From positions 26,458-90,457 of the forward strand of contig NZ_JPEN01000103.1 of NCBI RefSeq assembly GCF_000767835.1: a stretch of DNA of 64,000 bases, given 5' to 3'. The notes beneath the pieces were generated by a model. The model did not search any database, was not told the DNA's origin, and saw nothing but the letters and a program-made list of their open reading frames with translations. The position numbers and the translations under genes were made by a program. Source of the stretch: Streptococcus sinensis. GTDB taxonomy: Bacteria > Bacillota > Bacilli > Lactobacillales > Streptococcaceae. Position 1 is the stretch's first letter. Each line of letters starts with the position of its first letter. Shown one piece after another: positions 23,911 through 33,082 of this stretch.

Positions 23911-24173
23911 GAAAACTAGATAGATGATGAAACCGAGCTGTATACAGTTGGTCACGGAACCCTTAATGCCTCACTTTTTGCGAAATAATTGAAGAGGAGC
24001 GTGGACAAGTGGGTGTTCATCAAATCAGTCTAGAGCAGCTACAACAAGCTCATTTTCTTCTGGTGTTAGTGCAAGTCTTCAGTCGAAAGGAGTCAGATGG
24101 CCTGCCGCCATTACTGAGTCATGAGCCTAGTATCACTCTTCCTAGCGGCAGATATGGAGATATAGAAGAATGA
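23911..24173 (+). pseudogene. Decayed gene fragment, start resembling DUF488
   Basis: One frame reads ELYTVGHGTLNASLFAK and stops at 23986. That resembles the opening of DUF488 proteins (LYTIGHS-like). In a second frame, 68 codons from 23967 run to TGA 24171, beginning CLTFCEIIEEERGQVGVHQ and containing no start codon. A frameshift around 23980 would join the two. Together they look like a broken gene of unknown function. This is all the 560-base stretch between tRNA-Arg and cas9 holds, apart from two terminators. Confidence 0.4.
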
Positions 24174-24182
24174 GAAATGAGT

Positions 24183-24210
24183 GCTACAGCAAATACTGTA
24201 GCGTTTTTTA
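24183..24210 (+). terminator. Intrinsic terminator upstream of cas9
   Basis: Perfect stem GCTACAG (24183-24189) with CTGTAGC (24196-24202), then GTTTTTTAG. It insulates the cas9 operon from upstream transcription. Confidence 0.8.
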
Positions 24211-24302
24211 GTAAAAAGTAACAAAAATCCTCATTAATCTATTGAATTTTTGAATTTTTAAGTTTACAATGATATTAATATAATGTTTAATGAGGTGGAG
24301 TT

Positions 24303-27300
24303 ATGAACGGAAAAATTTTAGGATTAGATATCGGTGTGGCTTCCGTCGGTGTCGGAATCTTAGACAAAAAAACTGGTGAAATTATTCATGCTAGTTCACG
24401 GATTTTCCCAGCGGCTACTGCTGACAGCAATGTAGAGAGACGAGGTTTTCGCCAAGGACGGAGACTAGGACGCAGAAAAAAGCATCGAAAAGTTCGCCTA
24501 GCTGACTTGTTTAGTGATACGGGTCTTATAACAGATTTTTCAAAAGTATCCATCAATTTAAATCCATATGAACTGCGCATTAAGGGATTAAATGAGAAAT
24601 TAACTAATGAAGAATTATTCATTGCTTTGAAAAATATTGTCAAAAGGAGAGGGATTAGTTATCTTGACGATGCTAATGAAGATGGTGAGTCTTCTTCCTC
24701 AGAGTATGGCAAGGCTGTTGAAGAAAATAGAAAGCTGCTCGCAGATAAAACACCGGGACAGATTCAGCTGGAACGTTTTGAGAAATACGGACAGGTTCGA
24801 GGTGATTTTACTATTGAAGAAAATGGGGAAAAACACCGTCTGCTTAATGTGTTTTCTACCTCAGCTTATAAAAAAGAAGCAGAGCGAATCTTGACAAAGC
24901 AGCAAGACTATAATCAAGATATCACTGATGAATTTATTCAGGCATATTTAACGATTTTAACTGGAAAACGTAAGTATTACCATGGACCAGGGAATGAAAA
25001 GTCTCGTACGGATTATGGACGCTTCAGAACAGATGGAACAACTTTGGATAATATTTTTGGTATTTTGATTGGGAAATGTACCTTTTATCCAGAGGAATAC
25101 AGAGCTGCTAAAGCTTCTTACACGGCACAGGAATTTAATTTACTCAATGATTTGAACAATCTGACTGTTCCAACAGAAACTAAGAAGCTTAGTGAGGAGC
25201 AGAAGAGACAAATTATTGAGTATGCAAAAGGAGCTAAAACTTTAGGTGCTGCTACTTTGTTGAAGTATATAGCAAAATTGGTCGACGGATCTGTAGAGGA
25301 CATAAAGGGATATCGGATTGATAAAAGTGAAAAACCAGAAATGCATACTTTTGATATTTATCGAAAAATGCAAACATTGGAAACGGTCGATGTTGAGAAA
25401 CTATCTAGAGAAGTTTTAGATGAGTTGGCTCATATCCTCACACTCAATACGGAACGTGAAGGAATCGAAGAAGCGATTAAAGTATCATTTATCAAAAGAG
25501 AATTTGAGCAAGATCAGATTGCTGAATTAGTTTCATTTAGAAAGTCTAATAGTTCCTTGTTTGGAAAAGGCTGGCATAATTTTTCAATCAAATTGATGAC
25601 GGAATTGATTCCAGAGCTGTATGAAACATCTGAAGAGCAAATGACAATCCTTACACGATTGGGAAAACAAAAAACAAAGGCAAGATCTAAACGAACCAAG
25701 TATATTGATGAGAAGGAATTGACCGACGAAATTTATAATCCAGTAGTTGCTAAATCAGTCAGACAAGCAATTAAAATCATTAATCTTGCTACAAAGAAAT
25801 ATGGTGTCTTTGATAATATCGTTATTGAAATGGCGCGTGAAAATAATGAAGAGGATGCAAAGAAAGACTATGTGAAGCGTCAAAAAGCCAATGAAGATGA
25901 GAAAAATGCTGCAATGGAAAAAGCAGCTCATCAATATAATGGAAAAAAAGAACTACCAGATAATGTCTTTCACGGGCATAAGGAATTGGCGACAAAGATT
26001 CGACTCTGGCATCAGCAGGGAGAAAAATGTTTATATACTGGAAAAAATATTCCAATCAGCGATTTAATTCACAATCAATATAAATATGAGATTGATCATA
26101 TTTTGCCACTATCTCTTTCATTTGATGATAGTTTAGCAAATAAGGTACTAGTTTTAGCAACAGCCAATCAAGAGAAAGGACAGCGCACACCATTCCAAGC
26201 TCTGGATAGTATGGATGATGCATGGTCTTATCGAGAATTTAAAGCTTATGTGAGAGGAGCCAGGGCACTCAGTAATAAAAAGAAAGATTACTTGCTGAAT
26301 GAGGAAGACATTAACAAAATTGAAGTTAAACAAAAATTTATTGAGCGTAATCTAGTTGATACTCGCTATTCTTCTCGAGTAGTTTTAAATGCTCTTCAGG
26401 ATTTTTATAAATTAAATGATTTTGATACCAAGATTTCAGTGGTGCGTGGACAATTTACTTCTCAACTTAGAAGAAAGTGGCGGATTGACAAATCGCGTGA
26501 AACTTATCACCATCATGCAGTCGATGCATTAATTATCGCGGCTTCCAGCCAATTAAGACTTTGGAAAAAGCAGGGTAATCCTCTAATTTCGTACAAGGAA
26601 AACCAATTTGTGGATTCTGAAACAGGGGAGATTATTTCATTGACTGACGATGAGTACAAAGAATTGGTATTTAGAGCTCCTTATGATCATTTTGTTGATA
26701 CGGTAAGCAGTAAAAAATTCGAAGATCGTATTTTATTTTCCTATCAAGTGGATTCAAAATATAATCGTAAGATTTCTGATGCAACAATTTATTCCACAAG
26801 AAAAGCAAAGTTGGGTAAAGATAAGTCGGAGGAAACCTATGTATTGGGTAAGATTAAGGACATATATACTCAAACGGGCTATGACGCTTTCATAAAGCTT
26901 TATAAAAAGGATAAAAGTAAATTCCTGATGTACCATAAGGATCCAATAACCTTTGAAAAAGTCATTGAGGAGATTTTAAAAACTTATCCTGATAAGGAGA
27001 TAAATGAAAAAGGAAAAGAAGTTGCTTGCAATCCCTTTGAGAAATATAGACAGGAAAATGGTCCTCTTCGAAAATATAGTAAAAAAGGAAAAGGTCCGGA
27101 AATCAAGAGTCTGAAATACTATGATAACAAATTAGGAAATCATATAGATATTACCCCAGATAATAGTGAGAATCAGGTTATATTACAATCTTTAAAACCC
27201 TGGCGTACGGATGTCTATTTTAATCATAAGACGAAAATATATGAATTGATGGGATTAAAATATTCAGATTTATCTTTTGAAAAAGGAAGTGGAAAATATA

Positions 27301-27671
27301 GAATATCTTTAGATAAGTATAATGTTATTAAAAAGAAAGAAGGTGTACACAAGGAATCAGAATTTAAATTTACACTCTATAAGAATGATTTGATTTTAAT
27401 AAAAGATTTAGAAAAGAGCGAACAACAATTATTCCGTTATAATTCAAGAAACGATACATCGAAACACTATGTTGAATTGAAACCCTATGATAAAGCTAAA
27501 TTTGAGGGGAATCAGCCTCTAATGGCCTTATTTGGGAATGTTGCTAAAGGAGGACAGTGCTTGAAAGGTTTAAACAAAGCGAATATCTCCATCTACAAAG
27601 TTCAAACAGATGTTTTAGGGAATAAACGTTTTATCAAAAAAGAGGGTGATGCTCCAAAACTCGAATTTTAA
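24303..27671 (+). CDS. cas9: CRISPR-associated endonuclease Cas9, type II-A
   Basis: A 1122-residue RNA-guided DNA nuclease, nearly collinear with the 1121-residue S. thermophilus CRISPR1 Cas9. The RuvC-I motif ILGLDIGVASVGVGI has catalytic D9. The arginine-rich bridge helix RQGRRLGRRKKHRKVR follows. RuvC-II is IVIEMARENN. The HNH site is YEIDHILPLSLSFDDSLANK, with catalytic H599. RuvC-III is HHHAVDALIIAA. The C-terminal PAM-interacting part stays close to the S. thermophilus protein, so an AGAAW-type PAM is likely. The ATG follows GAGGTGGAG. The tracrRNA and cas1, cas2, csn2 follow. Confidence 0.97.
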   Translation: MNGKILGLDIGVASVGVGILDKKTGEIIHASSRIFPAATADSNVERRGFRQGRRLGRRKKHRKVRLADLFSDTGLITDFSKVSINLNPYELRIKGLNEKLTNEELFIALKNIVKRRGISYLDDANEDGESSSSEYGKAVEENRKLLADKTPGQIQLERFEKYGQVRGDFTIEENGEKHRLLNVFSTSAYKKEAERILTKQQDYNQDITDEFIQAYLTILTGKRKYYHGPGNEKSRTDYGRFRTDGTTLDNIFGILIGKCTFYPEEYRAAKASYTAQEFNLLNDLNNLTVPTETKKLSEEQKRQIIEYAKGAKTLGAATLLKYIAKLVDGSVEDIKGYRIDKSEKPEMHTFDIYRKMQTLETVDVEKLSREVLDELAHILTLNTEREGIEEAIKVSFIKREFEQDQIAELVSFRKSNSSLFGKGWHNFSIKLMTELIPELYETSEEQMTILTRLGKQKTKARSKRTKYIDEKELTDEIYNPVVAKSVRQAIKIINLATKKYGVFDNIVIEMARENNEEDAKKDYVKRQKANEDEKNAAMEKAAHQYNGKKELPDNVFHGHKELATKIRLWHQQGEKCLYTGKNIPISDLIHNQYKYEIDHILPLSLSFDDSLANKVLVLATANQEKGQRTPFQALDSMDDAWSYREFKAYVRGARALSNKKKDYLLNEEDINKIEVKQKFIERNLVDTRYSSRVVLNALQDFYKLNDFDTKISVVRGQFTSQLRRKWRIDKSRETYHHHAVDALIIAASSQLRLWKKQGNPLISYKENQFVDSETGEIISLTDDEYKELVFRAPYDHFVDTVSSKKFEDRILFSYQVDSKYNRKISDATIYSTRKAKLGKDKSEETYVLGKIKDIYTQTGYDAFIKLYKKDKSKFLMYHKDPITFEKVIEEILKTYPDKEINEKGKEVACNPFEKYRQENGPLRKYSKKGKGPEIKSLKYYDNKLGNHIDITPDNSENQVILQSLKPWRTDVYFNHKTKIYELMGLKYSDLSFEKGSGKYRISLDKYNVIKKKEGVHKESEFKFTLYKNDLILIKDLEKSEQQLFRYNSRNDTSKHYVELKPYDKAKFEGNQPLMALFGNVAKGGQCLKGLNKANISIYKVQTDVLGNKRFIKKEGDAPKLEF

Positions 27672-27689
27672 AATAATCTTTAAAAAGAG

Positions 27690-27718
27690 TTGCAAATAGC
27701 TCTGCAATATATTATAAT
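27690..27718 (+). promoter_or_regulatory. Promoter of the tracrRNA
   Basis: TTGCAA (27690-27695), 17 bases, TATAAT (27713-27718), in the gap directly after the cas9 stop. Confidence 0.75.
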
Positions 27719-27724
27719 AGCAAT

Positions 27725-27836
27725 TGTAAGGGACGCCTTACACAGTTACTTAAATCTTGCAGAAGCTACAAAGATAAGGCTTCATGCCGAAATCAACACC
27801 CTGTCTCTTGGCGGGGTGTTTTCGTGTTGTAAAGGG
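27725..27836 (+). ncRNA. tracrRNA of the type II-A system
   Basis: The anti-repeat ACAGTTACTTAAATCTTG (27742-27759) is the exact complement of the corresponding part of the CRISPR repeat, with a bulge and then TACAAA pairing further out. It is followed by the conserved AGATAAGGCTTCATGCCG nexus hairpin and the terminator hairpin ACACCC...GGGTGT with TTTTCG. Position between cas9 and cas1, and sequence, match the S. thermophilus CRISPR1 tracrRNA. It pairs with pre-crRNA for RNase III processing and Cas9 loading. Confidence 0.93.
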
Positions 27837-27843
27837 GAAATTG

Positions 27844-28755
27844 ATGACTTGGAGAATTGTACATGTATGTCAAAGTGAAAAAATGAGGTTAAAACTAGAT
27901 AATCTCTTAATCAAGAAAATGGGAGAAGAATATACCATTCCTTTGAGTGATATTTCTATCATAGTGGCGGAAGGAGGAGATACAGTTGTAACGCTTCGTT
28001 TACTGAGTGCTCTAAGTAAATACAATATAGCTTTAGTCGTTTGTGACAACGAGCATCTGCCAACCGGTATCTATCATTCTCAAAATGGGCATTTCAGAGC
28101 TTATAAGAGATTACAAGAACAATTGCTTTGGACGCAGGAGCAAAAAGACAAGCTCTGGCAAATTGTTACTTATTTCAAGATTAACAACCAGCAGGATGTA
28201 CTAGCTATGTTTGAGAAGGATTTAGATTGTATTCAATTATTAGCTGACTATAAAGATCATATTGAGCTAGGTGATAAAACTAATCGAGAAGGACATGCAG
28301 CTAAAGTTTATTTTAATGAATTATTTGGTAAAAAATTTGTGCGCGTAACTCAGCAGGAAGCTGATGTTATCAATGCAGGTTTAAATTATGGTTATGCGAT
28401 TATGAGAGCTCAAATGGCAAGGATTGTAGCTGGTTATGGATTGAATCCCTTGATTGGAATCTTTCATAAAAACGAATACAATCAATTTAACCTGGTAGAC
28501 GATCTGATGGAACCTTTCAGGCAGATTATTGATGTATGGGTTTATCATCATTTAAGAGAAGAAGACTATTTGAAATATGAATTCCGATTAGCTTTAACGG
28601 ATTTATTAAATGCAAAGATTCGTTATGGCAAGGAAAATTGCACTGTGACTGGAGCGATGGATAAATATGTGAAGGGATTTATCAAATGTATTGCGGATAA
28701 AGATACAACAAAATTTTACTGTCCAATCGTCTCAAGTTTGGAATGGAGTAAATAA
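27844..28755 (+). CDS. cas1: CRISPR-associated endonuclease Cas1, type II-A
   Basis: A 303-residue integrase subunit that inserts new spacers. It starts MTWRIVHVCQSEKMRLKLDN. Catalytic residues are in REGHAAKVYFNELFG (Glu) and IGIFHKNEYNQFNLVDDLMEPF (His and Asp). ATG 27844 follows AAAGGGGA; an upstream in-frame ATG at 27784 lies inside the tracrRNA and is rejected. One base separates it from cas2. Confidence 0.95.
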   Translation: MTWRIVHVCQSEKMRLKLDNLLIKKMGEEYTIPLSDISIIVAEGGDTVVTLRLLSALSKYNIALVVCDNEHLPTGIYHSQNGHFRAYKRLQEQLLWTQEQKDKLWQIVTYFKINNQQDVLAMFEKDLDCIQLLADYKDHIELGDKTNREGHAAKVYFNELFGKKFVRVTQQEADVINAGLNYGYAIMRAQMARIVAGYGLNPLIGIFHKNEYNQFNLVDDLMEPFRQIIDVWVYHHLREEDYLKYEFRLALTDLLNAKIRYGKENCTVTGAMDKYVKGFIKCIADKDTTKFYCPIVSSLEWSK

Positions 28756-28756
28756 G

Positions 28757-29080
28757 ATGAGGTATGAAGCAATGAGATTGATTTGTTTTTTTGATCTTCC
28801 TATGGAAACTAATCAGGAAAAGCGAACCTACCGTAATTTTCGTAAAGAATTGATTGCAAATGGTTTTGAAATGCTCCAGTTTTCTGTATATTATCGAACT
28901 TGCCCTAATCGTAGTTTTGCTAGCAAATTCTACAAGAAATTAAAACAAAGTAATTTACCTAGTGGAAATGTTCGGTTGCTGGCTGTGACGGAAAAACAGT
29001 TTTCTGAAATGGTTCTAATCATTGGTGGCAAAACTAAACAAGAAGAAGTAGTCAGTGATAATAAGTTGGTAGTCATATGA
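28757..29080 (+). CDS. cas2: CRISPR-associated protein Cas2, type II-A
   Basis: A 107-residue ferredoxin-fold subunit of the Cas1-Cas2 integrase. MRLICFFDLPMETNQEKRTY carries the conserved Asp after the first strand, and FEMLQFSVYYRTCPN the core strand. The start is ATG 28757, with GGAG (28745-28748) at good distance. Its stop overlaps the csn2 start by four bases. Confidence 0.95.
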   Translation: MRYEAMRLICFFDLPMETNQEKRTYRNFRKELIANGFEMLQFSVYYRTCPNRSFASKFYKKLKQSNLPSGNVRLLAVTEKQFSEMVLIIGGKTKQEEVVSDNKLVVI

Positions 29081-30120
29081 AACTATATTTTAAGCACCCT
29101 TATAAGGAAAATCTATCCATTAATTTTGGAAAATTTACGCAGGTTGTTGGTGAAGACCAACAGTTGAAGTATTATATTTGGCAATTATTAGTCTGGTATT
29201 TTGGTGGTAAAAAATACAACATAGAGGACTTAACACTCTTTGAACAGAGCGAGCCAGAAATTTGTACAGAAGAGATGATCATAAAAAGAAGTGAGTATAA
29301 GATTGTTTCGATTTCAAATATTCAGGATTTGATTGAGCAGATGGATTACAAAAAGGGAACAGTTGCATTTGATTTTTTAAAGTCCAAACTGGATAACCTA
29401 GAAGTGATAGAACAAATTGATTTTATCAATGATAAACTAGATCAAATATCGACTATAGTAAATAAGCAACTCAATTTTCAAATTGGCGATATTGATTATC
29501 ATACTGAAAGTGTCTATCTGAATGTAGAACAACTGATTTTAAAATATTTTCTTCCATATTTTGGAATGGGAGATAAAAATATTTCCTTTGAATTTGTCGA
29601 AAATGAAACCAAGTTTTTAATATTCTTGGCAATGTTGCAAGAGACACTTTTAAAAACTAATCAGAAAATAATTTTGCTTTTAAGAAGTATGGATGATTAT
29701 CTGACTTATCAATCTTTTGTGAAGTGTTGTGAGCACCTCCAAATGATGACAGAAAAATTTCCTAATATTTATGTAATCTCTTTTCCTTCAAATGAAGGCT
29801 ACCTTTATATCAACAGAGAAAATATGGAATTTGTCAATATTATTTCTGGTTTTATAGAGCATTACTATGAATTTCGGTTTATGTATGAAAGTTTTGTACA
29901 GCGTTATCCATCCAACGAGATTCCCAATGAAGAAGAATTTTTAATTTCCTTGCAAAAAATTTCTCCTTATTTGTTTAGCTCTGATGTGGAACATATGAGC
30001 CTTTCGATTTATGATATGGTTACTTTAAAAATTATGAATAACTTATACCAATATGATAAAATTATTGATTTTAAAGTGCAGATGGCCAATCCATTGTTAA
30101 TGAGCTTTTTAAAAAGTTAG
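29077..30120 (+). CDS. csn2: Csn2, long form, type II-A adaptation protein
   Basis: A 347-residue protein in the position and size of the long Csn2 of S. thermophilus CRISPR1 (about 350 residues). Short Csn2 proteins have about 220. It opens MKLYFKHPYKENLSINFGKF, as usual. Csn2 forms a ring around DNA ends and works with Cas1, Cas2 and Cas9 in spacer capture. It overlaps cas2 by four bases, and the CRISPR leader follows the stop immediately. Confidence 0.92.
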   Translation: MKLYFKHPYKENLSINFGKFTQVVGEDQQLKYYIWQLLVWYFGGKKYNIEDLTLFEQSEPEICTEEMIIKRSEYKIVSISNIQDLIEQMDYKKGTVAFDFLKSKLDNLEVIEQIDFINDKLDQISTIVNKQLNFQIGDIDYHTESVYLNVEQLILKYFLPYFGMGDKNISFEFVENETKFLIFLAMLQETLLKTNQKIILLLRSMDDYLTYQSFVKCCEHLQMMTEKFPNIYVISFPSNEGYLYINRENMEFVNIISGFIEHYYEFRFMYESFVQRYPSNEIPNEEEFLISLQKISPYLFSSDVEHMSLSIYDMVTLKIMNNLYQYDKIIDFKVQMANPLLMSFLKS

Positions 30121-30122
30121 AC

Positions 30123-30190
30123 TTGACAAGCTTTTTGGGAGAATCTATAATCAGTATGTGAGTACAAAAAGCAAAATTTTTTAATTTGAG
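30123..30190 (+). promoter_or_regulatory. CRISPR leader and array promoter (type II-A)
   Basis: TTGACA (30123-30128), 17 bases, TATAAT (30146-30151) drives the array. The leader ends in ATTTGAG (30184-30190), the leader-anchoring sequence recognised by type II-A Cas1-Cas2 at the first repeat. New spacers should therefore enter at 30191. Confidence 0.88.
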
Positions 30191-31677
30191 GTTTTTGTAC
30201 TCTCAAGATTTAAGTAACTGTACAACAAAATGGTGTTTATTTATATCACCCAATATGTTTTTGTACTCTCAAGATTTAAGTAACTGTACAACATGGTAAA
30301 AAATCCACTAATTAACTCAGTGTTTTTGTACTCTCAAGATTTAAGTAACTGTACAACCTAGATAAAGCTGAACCAATTAAACAAATGTTTTTGTACTCTC
30401 AAGATTTAAGTAACTGTACAACCTAATTGATTTGATAGGTAGTCCTGACTCTGTTTTTGTACTCTCAAGATTTAAGTAACTGTACAACAAAAAAATGATG
30501 ATTAGAAAGAGAGTTATAGTTTTTGTACTCTCAAGATTTAAGTAACTGTACAACCTTATAATCTTTCTACTATTGTCGTAACTCGTTTTTGTACTCTCAA
30601 GATTTAAGTAACTGTACAACATACCGATAGTCTTTATTTAAAAGAAGAAGGTTTTTGTACTCTCAAGATTTAAGTAACTGTACAACAATTGGCTAGAGAA
30701 ACAAGCGGGAGGAGTTGTTTTTGTACTCTCAAGATTTAAGTAACTGTACAACTTTAGCTTCTTTAGATATTTTTGAAACTTTGTTTTTGTACTCTCAAGA
30801 TTTAAGTAACTGTACAACTTGGTGGCAATGGGGCTATCAAGCTTTTGTAGTTTTTGTACTCTCAAGATTTAAGTAACTGTACAACTAACTAATATCAAAC
30901 ATTTAAATAATACAAGTTTTTGTACTCTCAAGATTTAAGTAACTGTACAACTACAGTTTGGAATCCAAAACGCCCGTGTATGTTTTTGTACTCTCAAGAT
31001 TTAAGTAACTGTACAACGGAAAACAAGCCAACAATTTTTGTAATTCAGTTTTTGTACTCTCAAGATTTAAGTAACTGTACAACCCTTTCCTTTACAATTC
31101 CTGCAGAATCTATAGTTTTTGTACTCTCAAGATTTAAGTAACTGTACAACTCCAAGGAAGGCTATAACTTTTCGGTCAAGTTTTTGTACTCTCAAGATTT
31201 AAGTAACTGTACAACATATAATATAATTAAAGATAACAAAGGAGGTTTTTGTACTCTCAAGATTTAAGTAACTGTACAACAATAATTTTGAATATATTAA
31301 TGATAACTTAGTTTTTGTACTCTCAAGATTTAAGTAACTGTACAACTTCAACGTCAATAAATGATAGTAAATCTAAAGTTTTTGTACTCTCAAGATTTAA
31401 GTAACTGTACAACTTAAATATGATAATTATAATGTTGAAACTAGTTTTTGTACTCTCAAGATTTAAGTAACTGTACAACTTAAATATGATAATTATAATG
31501 TTGAAACTAGTTTTTGTACTCTCAAGATTTAAGTAACTGTACAACGTTTAGCCCTTTTTCTTTGTTTGTTCATTTGTTTTTGTACTCTCAAGATTTAAGT
31601 AACTGTACAACTAATTTTGCCGCCGAAGCGGGAATCAAAGCGTTTTTGTACTCTCAAGATTTAAGTAACTGTACAAC
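30191..31677 (+). CRISPR. Type II-A CRISPR array, 23 repeats and 22 spacers
   Basis: The 36-bp repeats start GTTTTTGTAC and end ACTGTACAAC, identical to the S. thermophilus CRISPR1 repeat as I know it. By eye all 23 copies, including the last at 31642-31677, are identical. Spacers are 29-31 bp, mostly 30. Spacers 19 and 20 (31414-31443 and 31480-31509) are identical, so one repeat-spacer unit was duplicated. The perfect terminal repeat suggests either recent loss of the old trailer end or good repeat homogenisation. Confidence 0.98.
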
Positions 31678-31812
31678 AGAAGAAAGCTAAACGGGCTTGG
31701 TACTGGTCTCATAAAATGGCTTTTTGTCTTGCTAACTTTATGACTGGGAACAAGCAATGTTGTAGATGGTTCTGGAAGAATTCGAAAGTGAAGATTAGAA
31801 GGAAAAGTAATC

Positions 31813-32199
31813 ATGGAAAATGTAAACCAAATCTCCCAATGTCAGACTCTTTGGGCTAGAAATAAGTATCTAGTGCTCAGTCATTCCAGCAAGATCTATC
31901 TTGAAATCCGCCAATATCTGAAAAGAGACTTGGTGGAAGCAACACATGTACAAGACTTGATTGTTCAGGCGGTAGCCCTGCCTGAAAACCGCGGTCAGGT
32001 CTGCAACGCCTTTCAGCATGTTTGGGGCTATTTTAAGAGAAAAGCTAGCTCAGCTGAAAAAGAAGAATTTATGCTACTTTTAGAGCGATACCAAGCAGGT
32101 CAGGTGGAGCAGGAGGCTTTGGTAGAAGCTGTAAAAGGTTTGCTTCGAAAGTACCCCAATTCTTACCTGCAGCAGTCGACGTTGATATTTGGTGATTAG
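31813..32199 (+). CDS. DUF1722 (YbgA-like) protein
   Basis: A 128-residue protein. LWARNKYLVLSHSSKIYLEI near the N-terminus and AFQHVWGYFKRKASSAEKEE in the middle are the DUF1722 hallmarks. The domain is often fused to DUF523 or near photolyases, with no defined biochemical role. It has a weak GAAGGAAAAG ribosome site. About 135 bases separate it from the CRISPR array, and I see no feature in that gap. A terminator follows. Confidence 0.82.
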   Translation: MENVNQISQCQTLWARNKYLVLSHSSKIYLEIRQYLKRDLVEATHVQDLIVQAVALPENRGQVCNAFQHVWGYFKRKASSAEKEEFMLLLERYQAGQVEQEALVEAVKGLLRKYPNSYLQQSTLIFGD

Positions 32200-32264
32200 G
32201 CGTGAGGCTCGGCTATCGAAGATGACTAGCGTTAATTCTCTAGAAGAAGCAATAGATTCTACAT

Positions 32265-32293
32265 CTCCAGTCCAATAGGGCTGGGGAATTTTT
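32265..32293 (+). terminator. Intrinsic terminator after the DUF1722 gene
   Basis: CTCCAGTCC, loop AATA, GGGCTGGGG, then AATTTTTG. Confidence 0.7.
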
Positions 32294-32363
32294 GATTTCT
32301 AAATAAAAAATGCTATATGATTGACAAACGAAACAGACAAATGTAGAAAATGGAGAAAGCGAT

Positions 32364-32819
32364 ATGACTATTTCAAAAAAAGCCTTTACTGGAATCTTAT
32401 CATTAACAGTCGCAGTTCTATTGACTGCTTGTTCAGGCAATACTAATCAGGGAGGAAATACCACTTCAACCCAGTCTGAGCAAAACAAGACTTCGCAGTC
32501 ATCAACTAGCTCTTCGACAGGATCTTCCTCTAGTCAGACTTCTTCATCCAATGAAGGTCAGACTAGTAATCTAGACGGAAGCTATCAGGCAAGCGACTAT
32601 GATGGTGACCAATATGTCCTAGAAATTAATGGTAAGACTGGTACTTGGACGGAAACCGAGGTAGATGGCAGTAAGGAAATTAAGCAGGTACAAGTAGATA
32701 CAGCTAATCAAAGATTGATTGTCGGTGACGATGTTAAAAGCTATCGTCAAAATGGCAATCAGCTGATTGTGGATGAACTGGATGATGATCCAGATACTCT
32801 GACCTTTAGCAAGCAATAA
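32364..32819 (+). CDS. Small secreted lipoprotein
   Basis: A 151-residue protein with a signal peptide and lipobox LLTACSG. A long Ser/Thr/Gln/Asn-rich linker (about residues 24-70) follows, then a compact domain from DGSYQASDYDGDQYVLEING to the end with alternating polar and hydrophobic residues, likely beta strands. Similar lipoproteins are widespread in streptococci without a known function. Monocistronic, with an AGAAAGCG-type weak ribosome site and a terminator at 32885. Confidence 0.75.
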   Translation: MTISKKAFTGILSLTVAVLLTACSGNTNQGGNTTSTQSEQNKTSQSSTSSSTGSSSSQTSSSNEGQTSNLDGSYQASDYDGDQYVLEINGKTGTWTETEVDGSKEIKQVQVDTANQRLIVGDDVKSYRQNGNQLIVDELDDDPDTLTFSKQ

Positions 32820-32884
32820 GCCGATTTTCAATCTGCTCTGGATAAGAGAAGGAGCGGGTCAGATAGCGGTCGAAACCTAGAGAA

Positions 32885-32940
32885 AAGAAACAAGGCAAGC
32901 TTCGGTAGATGAACTGAAGTCCGTGCTTGTTTCTTTTTAT
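32885..32940 (+). terminator. Intrinsic terminator after the lipoprotein
   Basis: AGAAACAAG pairs with CTTGTTTCT at the base, with an inner TTCGGT/ACTGAA pair, then TTTTTATTTT. Confidence 0.8.
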
Positions 32941-33082
32941 TTTACGATTTTCTTTCACGGAATGTTTCTGACTTAGTGAATGAGTGATTTTCGCCTGAAT
33001 CTAGTCACTATTAGTCTCATATGTTTTTCTAGCTTGCTTCTTTATGATATAATGGTCTTAAATATCTCAAAGGAGGACAGCT

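Noticed and set aside
24263-24284. TTTACA and TATAAT ahead of cas9 as a promoter
   Set aside because: The spacing is only 10 bases, so these two boxes cannot work together; the cas9 promoter remains unassigned although TATAAT alone may be its -10.
27690-27878. 62-codon frame overlapping the tracrRNA
   Set aside because: The sequence is explained by the tracrRNA anti-repeat, nexus and terminator; no ribosome site.
30377-31544. Several 60-80 codon open frames in both directions inside the type II array, with repeated peptides such as LYSYLNLESTKT
   Set aside because: They are translations of the identical CRISPR repeats and have no ribosome sites.
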